Source: Pseudomonas sp. F(2018) (GTDB lineage Bacteria > Pseudomonadota > Gammaproteobacteria > Pseudomonadales > Pseudomonadaceae). Taken from it: a stretch of 64,000 nucleotides of DNA. Below, one piece after another: positions 30,183 through 38,463 of this stretch. Position 1 is the stretch's first letter; each line of letters opens with the position of its first letter. The translations under genes and the position numbers were made by a program. The stretch lies in NCBI RefSeq assembly GCF_005508865.1, contig NZ_SCOM01000001.1, forward strand, positions 992,001 to 1,056,000, in the 5' to 3' direction. The notes below the pieces were generated by a model. The model had not been told where the DNA came from. It did not search any database and was given only the letters and a program-made list of their open reading frames with translations.

Positions 30183-30194
30183 GGAGTGCCGGAC

Positions 30195-30500
30195 ATGAGC
30201 ATGCGCGACAAGATCCAGCAGGCCCTCGGTGACCTGCAACCCGAACACCTGGATGTGCTGGACGAGAGCCATATGCACAGCCGTGGCCAGGAGACCCACT
30301 ACAAGGCGGTGATCGTCAGCCCGGCGTTTAGCGGCCTCAATGCGGTCAAGCGCCACCAGAAGGTCTACGCCACCCTCGGCGAGCTGATGGGCCAGTTCCA
30401 CGCCCTGGCGCTGCACACCTACACCCCCGAGGAGTGGGCGCAGCAGGGCATGGCGCCGGATTCGCCGACCTGCCGCGGCGGCAGCAAGCACGACCACTGA
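30195..30500 (+). CDS. BolA-family protein
   Basis: 101-aa BolA/IbaG-fold protein. The motifs HMHSRGQETHYKAVIVSPAF and AVKRHQKVYATLGELM and the C-terminal HALALHTYTPEEW are diagnostic. BolA proteins partner monothiol glutaredoxins in Fe-S handling and affect morphology and stress response. The ATG at 30195 has AAGGAG 8 nt upstream; a GTG three codons earlier overlaps that site and is less likely. Confidence 0.93.
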   Translation: MSMRDKIQQALGDLQPEHLDVLDESHMHSRGQETHYKAVIVSPAFSGLNAVKRHQKVYATLGELMGQFHALALHTYTPEEWAQQGMAPDSPTCRGGSKHDH

Positions 30501-30547
30501 TCCCGCCCGCGTGCCCTCGGGCGCGTGGCTGCGGTAGAATCGCCCCC

Positions 30548-30576
30548 GCGCCGGCCCCAGCCGGCGCTTTCATTTC
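30548..30576 (+). terminator. Possible intrinsic terminator after bolA
   Basis: The GC-rich stem GCGCCGGC/GCCGGCGC with a CCCA loop is followed by an imperfect T-rich tail (TTTCATTTCAT), 48 nt after the bolA stop and 47 nt before trhO. The interrupted tail makes it weak. Confidence 0.5.
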
Positions 30577-30622
30577 ATCCCCGGTCCGCCCTTTGCGAGG
30601 GTGACCACTGGAGAGAGTCCGC

Positions 30623-31561
30623 ATGACCGACAAGATCGTCGTCGCGGCGCTGTACAAGTTCGTCTCCCTGCCGGACTACCAGGCGCTGCGTGAACCCCTG
30701 CTGCAAACCCTGCTCGACAACAACGTCAAAGGCACCCTGCTGCTGGCCGAGGAAGGCATCAACGGCACCGTGTCCGCCAGCCGCGCCGGCATCGACGCGC
30801 TGTTCGCCTGGTTCCGCCAGGACCCGCGCCTGGCCGATGTCGACCACAAGGAATCCTACTGCGACGAGCAGCCGTTCTATCGCACCAAGGTCAAGCTGAA
30901 GAAGGAAATCGTCACCCTCGGCGTGCCGGGCGTGGATCCCAACCAGCGCGTCGGCACCTATGTCGAGCCGCAGGACTGGAACGCCCTGATCAGCGACCCC
31001 GAGGTGCTGCTGATCGATACCCGCAACGACTACGAAGTGGCCATCGGCACCTTCGAGGGCGCCATCGACCCGAAGACCAAGTCGTTCCGCGAGTTCCCCG
31101 ACTACATCAAGGCCCACTACGACCCGGCCAAGCACAAGAAGGTCGCCATGTTCTGCACTGGCGGCATCCGTTGCGAGAAGGCCTCCAGCTACATGCTCGG
31201 CGAAGGTTTCGAGGAGGTGTTCCACCTCAAGGGCGGCATCCTCAAGTACCTCGAAGAGGTGCCGCAGGAGCAGACCAAGTGGCAGGGCGACTGTTTCGTC
31301 TTCGACAACCGGGTGACCGTGCGCCACGACCTCAGCGAAGGCGACTACGACCAGTGCCATGCCTGCCGCAACCCGATCTCCGTCGAGGACCGGCAGAGCC
31401 AGCACTATTCGCCGGGCATCAGTTGCCCGCACTGCTGGGACTCGCTGCCGGAGAAGACCCGTGTAGCCGCCCGCGAACGCCAGAAGCAGATCGAGATCGC
31501 CCAGGCGCGCAACCTGCCGCACCCGATCGGCTTCAACTACAAGGCCCTGCAGGAAGGCTGA
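30623..31561 (+). CDS. trhO: tRNA uridine(34) hydroxylase, rhodanese type
   Basis: 312-aa YceA/TrhO enzyme that hydroxylates U34 of tRNAs to ho5U. The N-terminal acylphosphatase-like region ([13 protein letters not shown]) precedes a rhodanese domain with the catalytic Cys in [15 protein letters not shown]-terminal Cys cluster (QCHACRNP and CPHCWDSLP) probably binds zinc. GGAGAGAG precedes the ATG. It is a second tRNA wobble-modification gene in this window after mnmC, although the two are not linked. Confidence 0.95.
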   Translation: MTDKIVVAALYKFVSLPDYQALREPLLQTLLDNNVKGTLLLAEEGINGTVSASRAGIDALFAWFRQDPRLADVDHKESYCDEQPFYRTKVKLKKEIVTLGVPGVDPNQRVGTYVEPQDWNALISDPEVLLIDTRNDYEVAIGTFEGAIDPKTKSFREFPDYIKAHYDPAKHKKVAMFCTGGIRCEKASSYMLGEGFEEVFHLKGGILKYLEEVPQEQTKWQGDCFVFDNRVTVRHDLSEGDYDQCHACRNPISVEDRQSQHYSPGISCPHCWDSLPEKTRVAARERQKQIEIAQARNLPHPIGFNYKALQEG

Positions 31562-31638
31562 ACCGCTGCCCCAAATGGCTGCTCTGTACGTACACTGCAG
31601 CCATTCCCACCTGTCGCCTGCCGACTAAGGACCGCCTC

Positions 31639-32274
31639 GTGCGCCCAGACCGCCTGCTCTACGTGATGGACCCCATGTGTTCCTGGTGCTGGGGCTTCGC
31701 CCCGGTGGTGCAGGCCCTGGCCGCACAAGCCGGCGCGGCCGGCGTACCGTTGCAGCTGGTGCTCGGTGGTCTGCGCCGCGAGCGTGCGGCGCTGGACCCG
31801 GCGATGCGCGTGCGCATCCTCTCCCACTGGCAGGCGGTCAACGCCAGCACCGGCCAGCTGTTCAACTTCAACGATGCGCTGCCCGAAGGCTTCGTCTACG
31901 ACACCGAGCCGGCCTGCCGCGCCCTGGTCACCGCCCGTGGCCTGGACGAGCAGAGTGTCTGGCCGCTGCTGGAGCTGATTCAGGAAGCCTTCTACGCCGA
32001 GGGCCGCGACGTCACCCGCGCCCAGGTGCTGGTGGAGCTGGCCGAGCGCGCCGGCATCCCGCGCATCGAGTTCGCCGCCGCCTTCGACAGCGTGGAGGCC
32101 GCCGAGGCCACCGCCGCCGACTTCACCTGGGTGCAGGACCTCGGCATTTCCGGCTTCCCGACCCTGCTGGCCGAGCGCGACGGTCGACTGGCCCTGCTGA
32201 CCAATGGTTACCAGCCGCTGGAGGCGCTGGCGCCGCTGCTGGGACGCTGGCTGGAGCAGCGTGTCCATGCCTGA
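31639..32274 (+). CDS. DsbA-family thioredoxin-fold protein
   Basis: 211-aa protein with the thiol motif CSWCWGF at residues about 13-19 in a thioredoxin fold with helical insertion, and the cis-Pro loop GISGFPTLL. This is the COG3531/FrnE-like branch of DsbA-type oxidoreductases. There is no signal peptide, so it is likely cytoplasmic. It starts with GTG 31639 after AAGGA. Its last 8 nt overlap the ABC transporter gene, indicating coupled translation; a shared role is not obvious. Confidence 0.88.
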   Translation: MRPDRLLYVMDPMCSWCWGFAPVVQALAAQAGAAGVPLQLVLGGLRRERAALDPAMRVRILSHWQAVNASTGQLFNFNDALPEGFVYDTEPACRALVTARGLDEQSVWPLLELIQEAFYAEGRDVTRAQVLVELAERAGIPRIEFAAAFDSVEAAEATAADFTWVQDLGISGFPTLLAERDGRLALLTNGYQPLEALAPLLGRWLEQRVHA

Positions 32275-34045
32275 TCGCTTGACCTGGGCGGAGATTCGCC
32301 GCCTCGCGCTGCGCCATCGCAAGGGCCTGATCCTGGCCAACCTGATCGCCTTCGTCGCCACCCTGTGCAGCGTGCCGATTCCGCTGCTGCTGCCGCTGCT
32401 GGTCGACGAGGTGCTGCTCAAGCAGGGCGACGCCGCGCTGAAGGTGATGGACCGCCTGCTGCCCGCCGGCTGGGAAACCGCCGCCGGCTACATCGGCCTG
32501 ATGCTGGTGCTGACCCTGATGCTGCGCCTGGGGGCCCTGGTCAGCAACGTGCTGCAGGCGCGTCTGTTTGCCCGCCTGTCCAAGGACGTGATCTACCGCC
32601 TGCGCGTGCGCCTGATCGAGCGGCTCAAGCGCATCGCCCTGGGCGAGTACGAGAACCTCGGCGGCGGCACCGTCAGCGCGCACCTGGTCACCGATCTGGA
32701 TACCCTCGACAAGTTTATCGGCGAGACCCTGAGCAAGGTGCTGGTGGCCGTGCTGACCCTGACCGGCACCGCCGCCGTGCTGATCTGGATGCATTGGCAG
32801 CTGGCCCTGCTGATCCTGCTGTTCAACCCGCTGGTGATCTTCGCCACCGTGCAGCTGGGCAAGCAGGTCAAGCACCTGAAAAAGCTGGAGAACGACAGCA
32901 CCTCGCGCTTCACCCAGGCGCTGACCGAGACCCTGGAGGCGATCCAGGAGGTGCGCGCCGGCAACCGCCAGGGCTACTTCCTCGGTCGCCTCGGCCTGCG
33001 TGCCCGCGAGGTGCGCGACTACGCGGTGGCCTCGCAGTGGAAGAGCGACGCGGCCGGGCGTACCAGCGGCCTGCTGTTCCAGTTTGGCATCGACATCTTC
33101 CGCGCCGCGGCCATGCTCACCGTGCTGCTCTCGGACCTGTCCATCGGCCAGATGCTCGCCGTGTTCAGCTACCTCTGGTACATGATCGGCCCGGTCGAGC
33201 AGTTGCTCAGCCTGCAGTACGCCTACTACGCCGCCGGCGGCGCGATGACGCGGATCAACGAGCTGCTGGCGCGCGCCGACGAGCCGCAGCACGCGGGCGT
33301 GGTCGACCCGTTCAAGGGCCGTGATACGGTGGGCATCGAGGTGCGCGGACTGAGCTTCGCCTACCGCGACGAGCCGGTGCTGCATGACCTCGACCTGGCC
33401 ATCGCCCCCGGCGAGAAGGTCGCCCTGGTCGGCGCCAGCGGTGGTGGCAAGAGTACCCTGGTGCAGCTGCTGCTCGGCCTCTACACGGCCCAGGCCGGGA
33501 CCATTCGTTTCGGCGGTTCGAGCCTGGAGGAGATCGGCCTGGAGCGGGTGCGCGAGCACGTGGCGGTGGTGCTGCAGCACCCGGCGCTGTTCAACGACAC
33601 CGTACGCGCCAACCTGTGCATGGGCCGCGAGCGTAGCGACGAGGCCTGCTGGCAGGCGCTAGAGATCGCCCAGCTGGCGGCCACCATCCGCGCGCTACCG
33701 GATGGCCTGGACAGCATGGTCGGCCGCTCCGGCGTGCGTCTCTCCGGCGGTCAGCGCCAGCGCCTGGCGATTGCCCGCATGGTGCTGGCCGAGCCCAAGG
33801 TGGTGATTCTCGACGAGGCCACCTCGGCCCTGGACGCCGCCACCGAATACGCCCTGCACGAGGCCTTGGGGCGTTTCCTCAATGGCCGCACCACGCTGAT
33901 CGTGGCGCACCGCCTGAGCGCGGTGAAGCAAGCCGACCGGGTACTGGTGTTCGACGGTGGCAGCATTGCCGAGGACGGCGACCACCAGCAGCTGATCGCC
34001 GAGGGTGGCCTGTACGCCAAGCTCTACGGCCACCTGCAGCACTAA
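32267..34045 (+). CDS. ABC exporter, fused permease-ATPase (half-transporter)
   Basis: 592-aa type I ABC exporter of the MsbA/LapB-like class. The N-terminal permease (about 1-320) has six predicted helices, followed by an ATPase with Walker A GASGGGKST, the Q-loop VVLQHPALFND, signature LSGGQRQRLA, Walker B VVILDEATSALD and the H-loop IVAHRLS. It should work as a homodimer. The ATG at 32267 overlaps the DsbA-like gene by 8 nt. Substrate unknown; the Gly/His-rich exported protein begins 99 nt downstream, but no link is established. Confidence 0.93.
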   Translation: MPDRLTWAEIRRLALRHRKGLILANLIAFVATLCSVPIPLLLPLLVDEVLLKQGDAALKVMDRLLPAGWETAAGYIGLMLVLTLMLRLGALVSNVLQARLFARLSKDVIYRLRVRLIERLKRIALGEYENLGGGTVSAHLVTDLDTLDKFIGETLSKVLVAVLTLTGTAAVLIWMHWQLALLILLFNPLVIFATVQLGKQVKHLKKLENDSTSRFTQALTETLEAIQEVRAGNRQGYFLGRLGLRAREVRDYAVASQWKSDAAGRTSGLLFQFGIDIFRAAAMLTVLLSDLSIGQMLAVFSYLWYMIGPVEQLLSLQYAYYAAGGAMTRINELLARADEPQHAGVVDPFKGRDTVGIEVRGLSFAYRDEPVLHDLDLAIAPGEKVALVGASGGGKSTLVQLLLGLYTAQAGTIRFGGSSLEEIGLERVREHVAVVLQHPALFNDTVRANLCMGRERSDEACWQALEIAQLAATIRALPDGLDSMVGRSGVRLSGGQRQRLAIARMVLAEPKVVILDEATSALDAATEYALHEALGRFLNGRTTLIVAHRLSAVKQADRVLVFDGGSIAEDGDHQQLIAEGGLYAKLYGHLQH

Positions 34046-34144
34046 GCCGCGCTGCGCTTGTCTCAACCTTGTGTCGGGTGGTTTCGGCCGCGTCGCTGGC
34101 CACCCTAGACTGAAACTGTCTGAGGAGCTCCTCGGGAGGTTCCC

Positions 34145-34609
34145 ATGTTGAGACTAGGCACTCTGCTGGCCATACCGGCCAGCGTCCTGATGCTGGCGGC
34201 CGCCGTGCCGCCCGACCTCAATCCGCTGATCGACTCCGCCTACGCCCGCGATGGCGGCGGTGGCAATGGTGGCGGCAATGGTGGTGGGCATGGCGGCGGT
34301 CACGGTGGCGGCAATGGCGGTGGCCACGGTGGTGGTGTCGGTGTTGGCCTGGGCCATGGTCTGGCCGGCGGCGATCACGGCCCGGGACTCGGCCATGGAT
34401 CGGGTCGAGCTCCCGGCGTTGGGCAGGGCAAGGGACAGGGCCACGGCGCGGCGACTTCGGCGGCCGCCCGCTCCGATGAGACCAGCGGCCTGGCCAAGGC
34501 GATGGATGTGGTAGCCAGCACACCGGCCGCCATCGCCGGGGCACTGGGGCTGGACAAGGCCTTCGCCAACCATGAGGAACGCGAGCTCGACGGCCACCCG
34601 CACGACTGA
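34145..34609 (+). CDS. Gly/His-rich exported protein of unknown function
   Basis: 154-aa protein with an N-terminal signal-type segment (MLRLGTLLAIPASVLMLAAA; plausible cleavage at AYA/RD). About 60 residues of GGGN/GGGH-type repeats then merge into GHG-rich sequence, and the tail is helical and ends HPHD. About a dozen histidines in a glycine matrix suggest metal binding or a structural matrix role, but this is inference. GGGAGG lies just before the ATG. The coding direction is supported by the signal peptide; the opposite-strand frame is a repeat shadow. It converges on a membrane protein gene 12 nt away. Confidence 0.75.
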   Translation: MLRLGTLLAIPASVLMLAAAVPPDLNPLIDSAYARDGGGGNGGGNGGGHGGGHGGGNGGGHGGGVGVGLGHGLAGGDHGPGLGHGSGRAPGVGQGKGQGHGAATSAAARSDETSGLAKAMDVVASTPAAIAGALGLDKAFANHEERELDGHPHD

Positions 34610-34621
34610 GTCAGGCGCGGC

Positions 34622-35227
34622 TCACTCGGCGTCGGCGGACCACTTCTGCAGCGCCTTGACCCGCGCCTGGCTGTCGGCCATCGGCTTGGCCAGCGACTCC
34701 TCGTAGAACTCCAGCCAGCTGCGCGAGCCCGGCGTCATGCCGGCCAGTTCGCGCATGCCTTCCTTCAGCGCGGTGAGGGTCTGCTGGTAGTTGTTCTCCT
34801 GGCCGATCAGGGTGCGCGCCACCATCCGCACGTTCTCGCGATCCTGCTCGCGGGTCTCGCTGGCGGCGGCCGGAGCTTCTGCCTCGGTCGGCGCGGCGAT
34901 CTGCTGCTGGGCCTGCAGCAAGATCAATTTCTGCTGGTCCTTGATTTGCTGTTGCAGCGGGGCGATTTGCAGCTGCAGGGCGCCGAGCTCTTTCTGCAGG
35001 GCTTCGACGCTGGCCAGGCTGGCCAGCTGGGCCTGGTCTTCCGCGGCTTCCTCGGCGGAGGAGGAGAGCAGGGCGACCAGTAGCCAGGTGAGCAGGGTCA
35101 GCAGCAGCGCGCCGGCCAGGCCGAAGATCAGCAGGCGATTGAGCTTGCCGGCCTTCTCCAGCTTCTCGATGCGTTGCTGGTCGGTGAGGAGCTCGTCGGT
35201 GCTGACGGCTTCGGTGTCGCTGCTCAT
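34622..35227 (-). CDS. Single-pass membrane protein with coiled coil
   Basis: 201-aa bitopic protein I do not recognise by name. A cytoplasmic acidic N-terminus with QQRIEKLEKAGKLNR, one membrane helix (about residues 33-52, LLIFGLAGALLLTLLTWLLV) and a long Gln-rich coiled coil (about 65-110) lead into a helical C-terminal domain. AAGGAAAG precedes the ATG at 35227. The frame stays open far upstream as the shadow of the aminotransferase gene, but that part is not coding. It is separated from the MocR gene by 83 nt on the same strand. Confidence 0.78.
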   Translation of the reverse strand: MSSDTEAVSTDELLTDQQRIEKLEKAGKLNRLLIFGLAGALLLTLLTWLLVALLSSSAEEAAEDQAQLASLASVEALQKELGALQLQIAPLQQQIKDQQKLILLQAQQQIAAPTEAEAPAAASETREQDRENVRMVARTLIGQENNYQQTLTALKEGMRELAGMTPGSRSWLEFYEESLAKPMADSQARVKALQKWSADAE

Positions 35228-35310
35228 GCGGTCTTTCCTTGTATTGATGGCGCGTTGCCAGTATCGCCGATGGCGGGCCCGCTGCCTATCCGCAGCATAG
35301 CCGCCGGGCT

Positions 35311-36720
35311 CTAGAACGAGGCGAGGATGCGCCCGAGCACTTCCATCGCCCTCTCGCTTTGGGCATCCCAGGGGTGGCCATGGTTCAGTCGCGCGCAATG
35401 GCGGAAGCGCCGGGTGGCGGAGAAGATCGGTCCCGGCGCCAGGCTGATGCCCTGGGCCAGGGCGAGCTGGAACAGCTGCAGCGAGTCGACCCGCTGGGGA
35501 AACTCGAACCACAGGAAGTAGCCGCCGCTGGGGCGGGTGACCCGGGTCTCCGCCGGGAAGTGCCGCGCGGCGGAGGCGAGCATGGCCGCCTGCTGGGTCT
35601 CCAGAGCGATGCGCAGTTTGCGCAGGTGACGGTCGTAGCCGCCGTGCTGCAGGTAGTCGGCGATGGCCGCCTGGGCCGGCACCGAGGGCGAGATGGTGGT
35701 CATCAGCTTGAGCCGGCTGATCTGCTCGGCATAGCGCCCGCCGGCCACCCAGCCGACCCGGTAGCCTGGCGCCAGGCTCTTGGAGAAGGAACCGCAGTGC
35801 ATCACCAGGCCGCCATCGTCGAAGCTCTTCACCGGCCGCGGCGGCTGCGCGCCGTAGTACAGCTCGGCGTACACGTCGTCTTCGATCATCGGCACCTGGT
35901 GTCGCTGCAGCAGCCCGTACAGCTCGGCTTTTTTGGCGTCGGCGAGGCTGGCGCCCATGGGGTTCTGCAGGCTGTTCATGAACCAGCAGGCCTTGATCGG
36001 CAGTTGCTGCAGGCGCTCGGCCAGCACGCCGAGGTCGATGCCCTCGCGCGGGTGCACGGGGATCTCCACGGCCTTGAGCTTGAGGCGTTCGAGCACCTGC
36101 AGGGTGGCGTAGAAGGCCGGCGACTCGATGGCTACCAGGTCGCCCGGCTGGGTCACCGTCTGCAGGCACAGATTCAGCGCCTCCATGGCGCCGTTGCTGA
36201 TCACCAGTTCCTCCAGCGGCAGGCGCACGCCGGCAACCATGTAGCGCAAGGCGATCTGCCGGCGCAGGTCGGGGTTGCCGGCGGTCATGTCGGCGATCAC
36301 CGCGTGGCTCGGCATGTCGCGCAGGGCGTGGGCCATGGAGCGCGCCAGGCGCGGCAGGGGGAACAGTTCCGGGCTGGGGAAGGCGGAGCCGAAGGGTACG
36401 GTGTGCGGGTCCTTCAGCGAGCCGAGCACCGAGAACACCAGCTCGCTGACATCCACCTCGGTGCTGGTGGCCGGCGTGGCGCTTACCTGCGGCTCGGCCA
36501 GCGGGTGGCGGGCCAGTTCTCGGACGAAGTAGCCGGAGCGCGCGCGGGCCTGAATCAGGCCACGATCCTCCAGCAGGTAGTAGGCCTGGAACACGGTGGA
36601 CGGGCTGACCCCGTAGGTGCGGCTGGCGTGGCGCACCGAGGGCACCCGCTCGCCGGGGGCGAGCACGCCGGCGCGGATCAGCCCGGCGATCTGGTCGGCG
36701 AATTGCTCGTAGCGCTTCAT
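35311..36720 (-). CDS. MocR-type GntR/aminotransferase regulator
   Basis: 469-aa PdxR/MocR-family transcription factor. An N-terminal GntR winged helix (about 1-75, with ASRTYGVSPSTVFQAYYLLE) joins a fold-type I aminotransferase-like domain with the PLP Lys in SFSKSLAPGYRVGW. Such proteins use PLP or an amino acid as effector and usually control a nearby gene. The start at 36720 (MKRYEQFADQIAGLI) matches the family N-terminus; an alternative ATG at 36783 would overlap the ccoG stop. Its target is not evident. Confidence 0.9.
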   Translation of the reverse strand: MKRYEQFADQIAGLIRAGVLAPGERVPSVRHASRTYGVSPSTVFQAYYLLEDRGLIQARARSGYFVRELARHPLAEPQVSATPATSTEVDVSELVFSVLGSLKDPHTVPFGSAFPSPELFPLPRLARSMAHALRDMPSHAVIADMTAGNPDLRRQIALRYMVAGVRLPLEELVISNGAMEALNLCLQTVTQPGDLVAIESPAFYATLQVLERLKLKAVEIPVHPREGIDLGVLAERLQQLPIKACWFMNSLQNPMGASLADAKKAELYGLLQRHQVPMIEDDVYAELYYGAQPPRPVKSFDDGGLVMHCGSFSKSLAPGYRVGWVAGGRYAEQISRLKLMTTISPSVPAQAAIADYLQHGGYDRHLRKLRIALETQQAAMLASAARHFPAETRVTRPSGGYFLWFEFPQRVDSLQLFQLALAQGISLAPGPIFSATRRFRHCARLNHGHPWDAQSERAMEVLGRILASF

Positions 36721-36782
36721 CTTGTCCGTGACTGTGGCCGCAGGTGCGCCACAGTCTACGGGCAGTGAGCGGGCGTCGGCCA

Positions 36783-38198
36783 TCAACGCCCGCTCGGCGC
36801 GATAAAGGTGCTGCTGGCCACTTTGCGCTCGCTGGCATCGGCCTGGTTGACCACCTCGAATTGCACCGGCGCCGGGCTGCTGGCCAGCGGCTCGTGGACC
36901 AAGGCCACGCTGACCGGCACTTCGAGTATCTCGCCGGCGGCCAAACTGAGGTCGCCGGGGCCGCCTAGGCTGAACGGCTGGCCGTCGACCAGGCGCAGGT
37001 GGTAGCGCTGCGCCTGCTGGGTCTTGTTGATCAGCTTGAGGCGGTAGACGTTTTCGATCTGGCCGCTGGCGTTCTCGCGGTACATGCCGCGGTCCTTGGC
37101 CACGTCCAGCGACACCAGCGAGCGGGCCTGCAGGGCCCAGGCGAAGGCGCCGATCATCAGCAGCAGGGCCACCGCGTAACCGACCAGGCGCGGCCGCAGC
37201 AGGCGGGTGCGACCGCCCTGCATCTCGCGCTCGGAGCCGTAGCGGATCAGCCCGCGCTCGTAGCCCATCTTGTCCATGATGCTGTCGCAGGCGTCGATAC
37301 AGGCGGCGCAGCCGATGCAGTCCACCTGCAGGCCATCGCGGATGTCGATGCCGGTGGGGCAGACCTGCACGCACATGGTGCAGTCGATGCAGTCGCCGAG
37401 GCCCTCGGCCTGGTAGTCGCTGTCCTTCCTGCGCGGGCCGCGACCCTCGCCGCGGGCTGCGTCGTAGGAGACGATCAGGGTGTCCTTGTCGAACATCACC
37501 CCCTGGAAGCGCGCATAGGGGCACATGTACACGCAGACCTTCTCGCGCAGCCAGCCGGCGTTGAGGTAGGTGGCGGCGGTGAAGAACAGGATCCAGAACA
37601 GCGCGGCGCCTTCCAGCTGGCCGCCGAACAGTTCCAGCGCCAACGGGCGGATCGGCGTGAAGTAGCCGACGAAGGTCAGCGCGGTGAGCAGGCTCACCGC
37701 CAGCCACAGGCCGTGCTTGGCGCCGCGCCGTAGCAGCTTGACCGGGCCCCAGGGCGCGGCGTCGAGCTTGATGCGCTGGTTGCGCTCGCCCTCGGTGACT
37801 TTCTCCACCCACATGAACACCCAGGTCCACACGCTCTGCGGGCAGCTGTAGCCGCACCACACGCGGCCGGCGAACACGGTGATGGTGAACAGGCCGAACG
37901 CGCAGATGATCAGCAGCGCCGAGAGCAGGATGAAATCCTGCGGCCAGAAGGTGGCGCCGAAGATGTAGTAGCGGTGCTCGGCCAGGTTCCACAGCACGGC
38001 CTGGCGACCGTCCCAGTCCAGCCAGGCGGTGCCGAAGAAAATCAGGAACAGCAGGCCGGCGCCGTACAGGCGCAGGTTGCGGTACAGACCGGTGAAACTG
38101 CGTGTATGGATCGGCCCGCCGGCCTGGGCCGGGGTCAGGCGGAGGGGTTGGCGCGGGTCGATGGTTTCGATGATCTGCGCCGGTATGCGCTCGCTCAT
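36783..38198 (-). CDS. ccoG: Cytochrome cbb3 oxidase accessory protein CcoG
   Basis: 471-aa polyferredoxin-type membrane protein of the CcoG/RdxA/FixG family. Several membrane helices lie in the N-terminal half. The motif GRVWCGYSCPQSVWTW and two ferredoxin clusters (CIDCTMCVQVCP and CIGCAACIDACD) come next, and a C-terminal Ig-like FixG domain ends the protein. CcoG reduces copper(II) for assembly of cbb3-type oxidases. The ccoNOPQ genes are not in this window. It could be a second paralogue, as pseudomonads often carry more than one. It shares one base with a possible alternative start of the MocR gene. Confidence 0.92.
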   Translation of the reverse strand: MSERIPAQIIETIDPRQPLRLTPAQAGGPIHTRSFTGLYRNLRLYGAGLLFLIFFGTAWLDWDGRQAVLWNLAEHRYYIFGATFWPQDFILLSALLIICAFGLFTITVFAGRVWCGYSCPQSVWTWVFMWVEKVTEGERNQRIKLDAAPWGPVKLLRRGAKHGLWLAVSLLTALTFVGYFTPIRPLALELFGGQLEGAALFWILFFTAATYLNAGWLREKVCVYMCPYARFQGVMFDKDTLIVSYDAARGEGRGPRRKDSDYQAEGLGDCIDCTMCVQVCPTGIDIRDGLQVDCIGCAACIDACDSIMDKMGYERGLIRYGSEREMQGGRTRLLRPRLVGYAVALLLMIGAFAWALQARSLVSLDVAKDRGMYRENASGQIENVYRLKLINKTQQAQRYHLRLVDGQPFSLGGPGDLSLAAGEILEVPVSVALVHEPLASSPAPVQFEVVNQADASERKVASSTFIAPSGR

Positions 38199-38463
38199 GG
38201 TGGGCCTCTCGGGCTTCTAATCAGGCTGAGCGAACTGTGCGCGCCGGGCGGTTTGGATAACAGACTCAGGTTTATCGAGAAAAACCGTATCAGATGCGCG
38301 CCAACCTTCCGTCGGAACGCGCCGAGCTTCTGCCTGCGAGATCGGTCCAATGCGCTGGCGAGGGCTTTGGCCTGCGCTTTCAGGCGTGCATGAAGGATTC
38401 CATCCGGGCGCATTACGGATCATGCGCCAGCCCGGTCAGGTTGATCACTGCAAGGAGCTTGCT

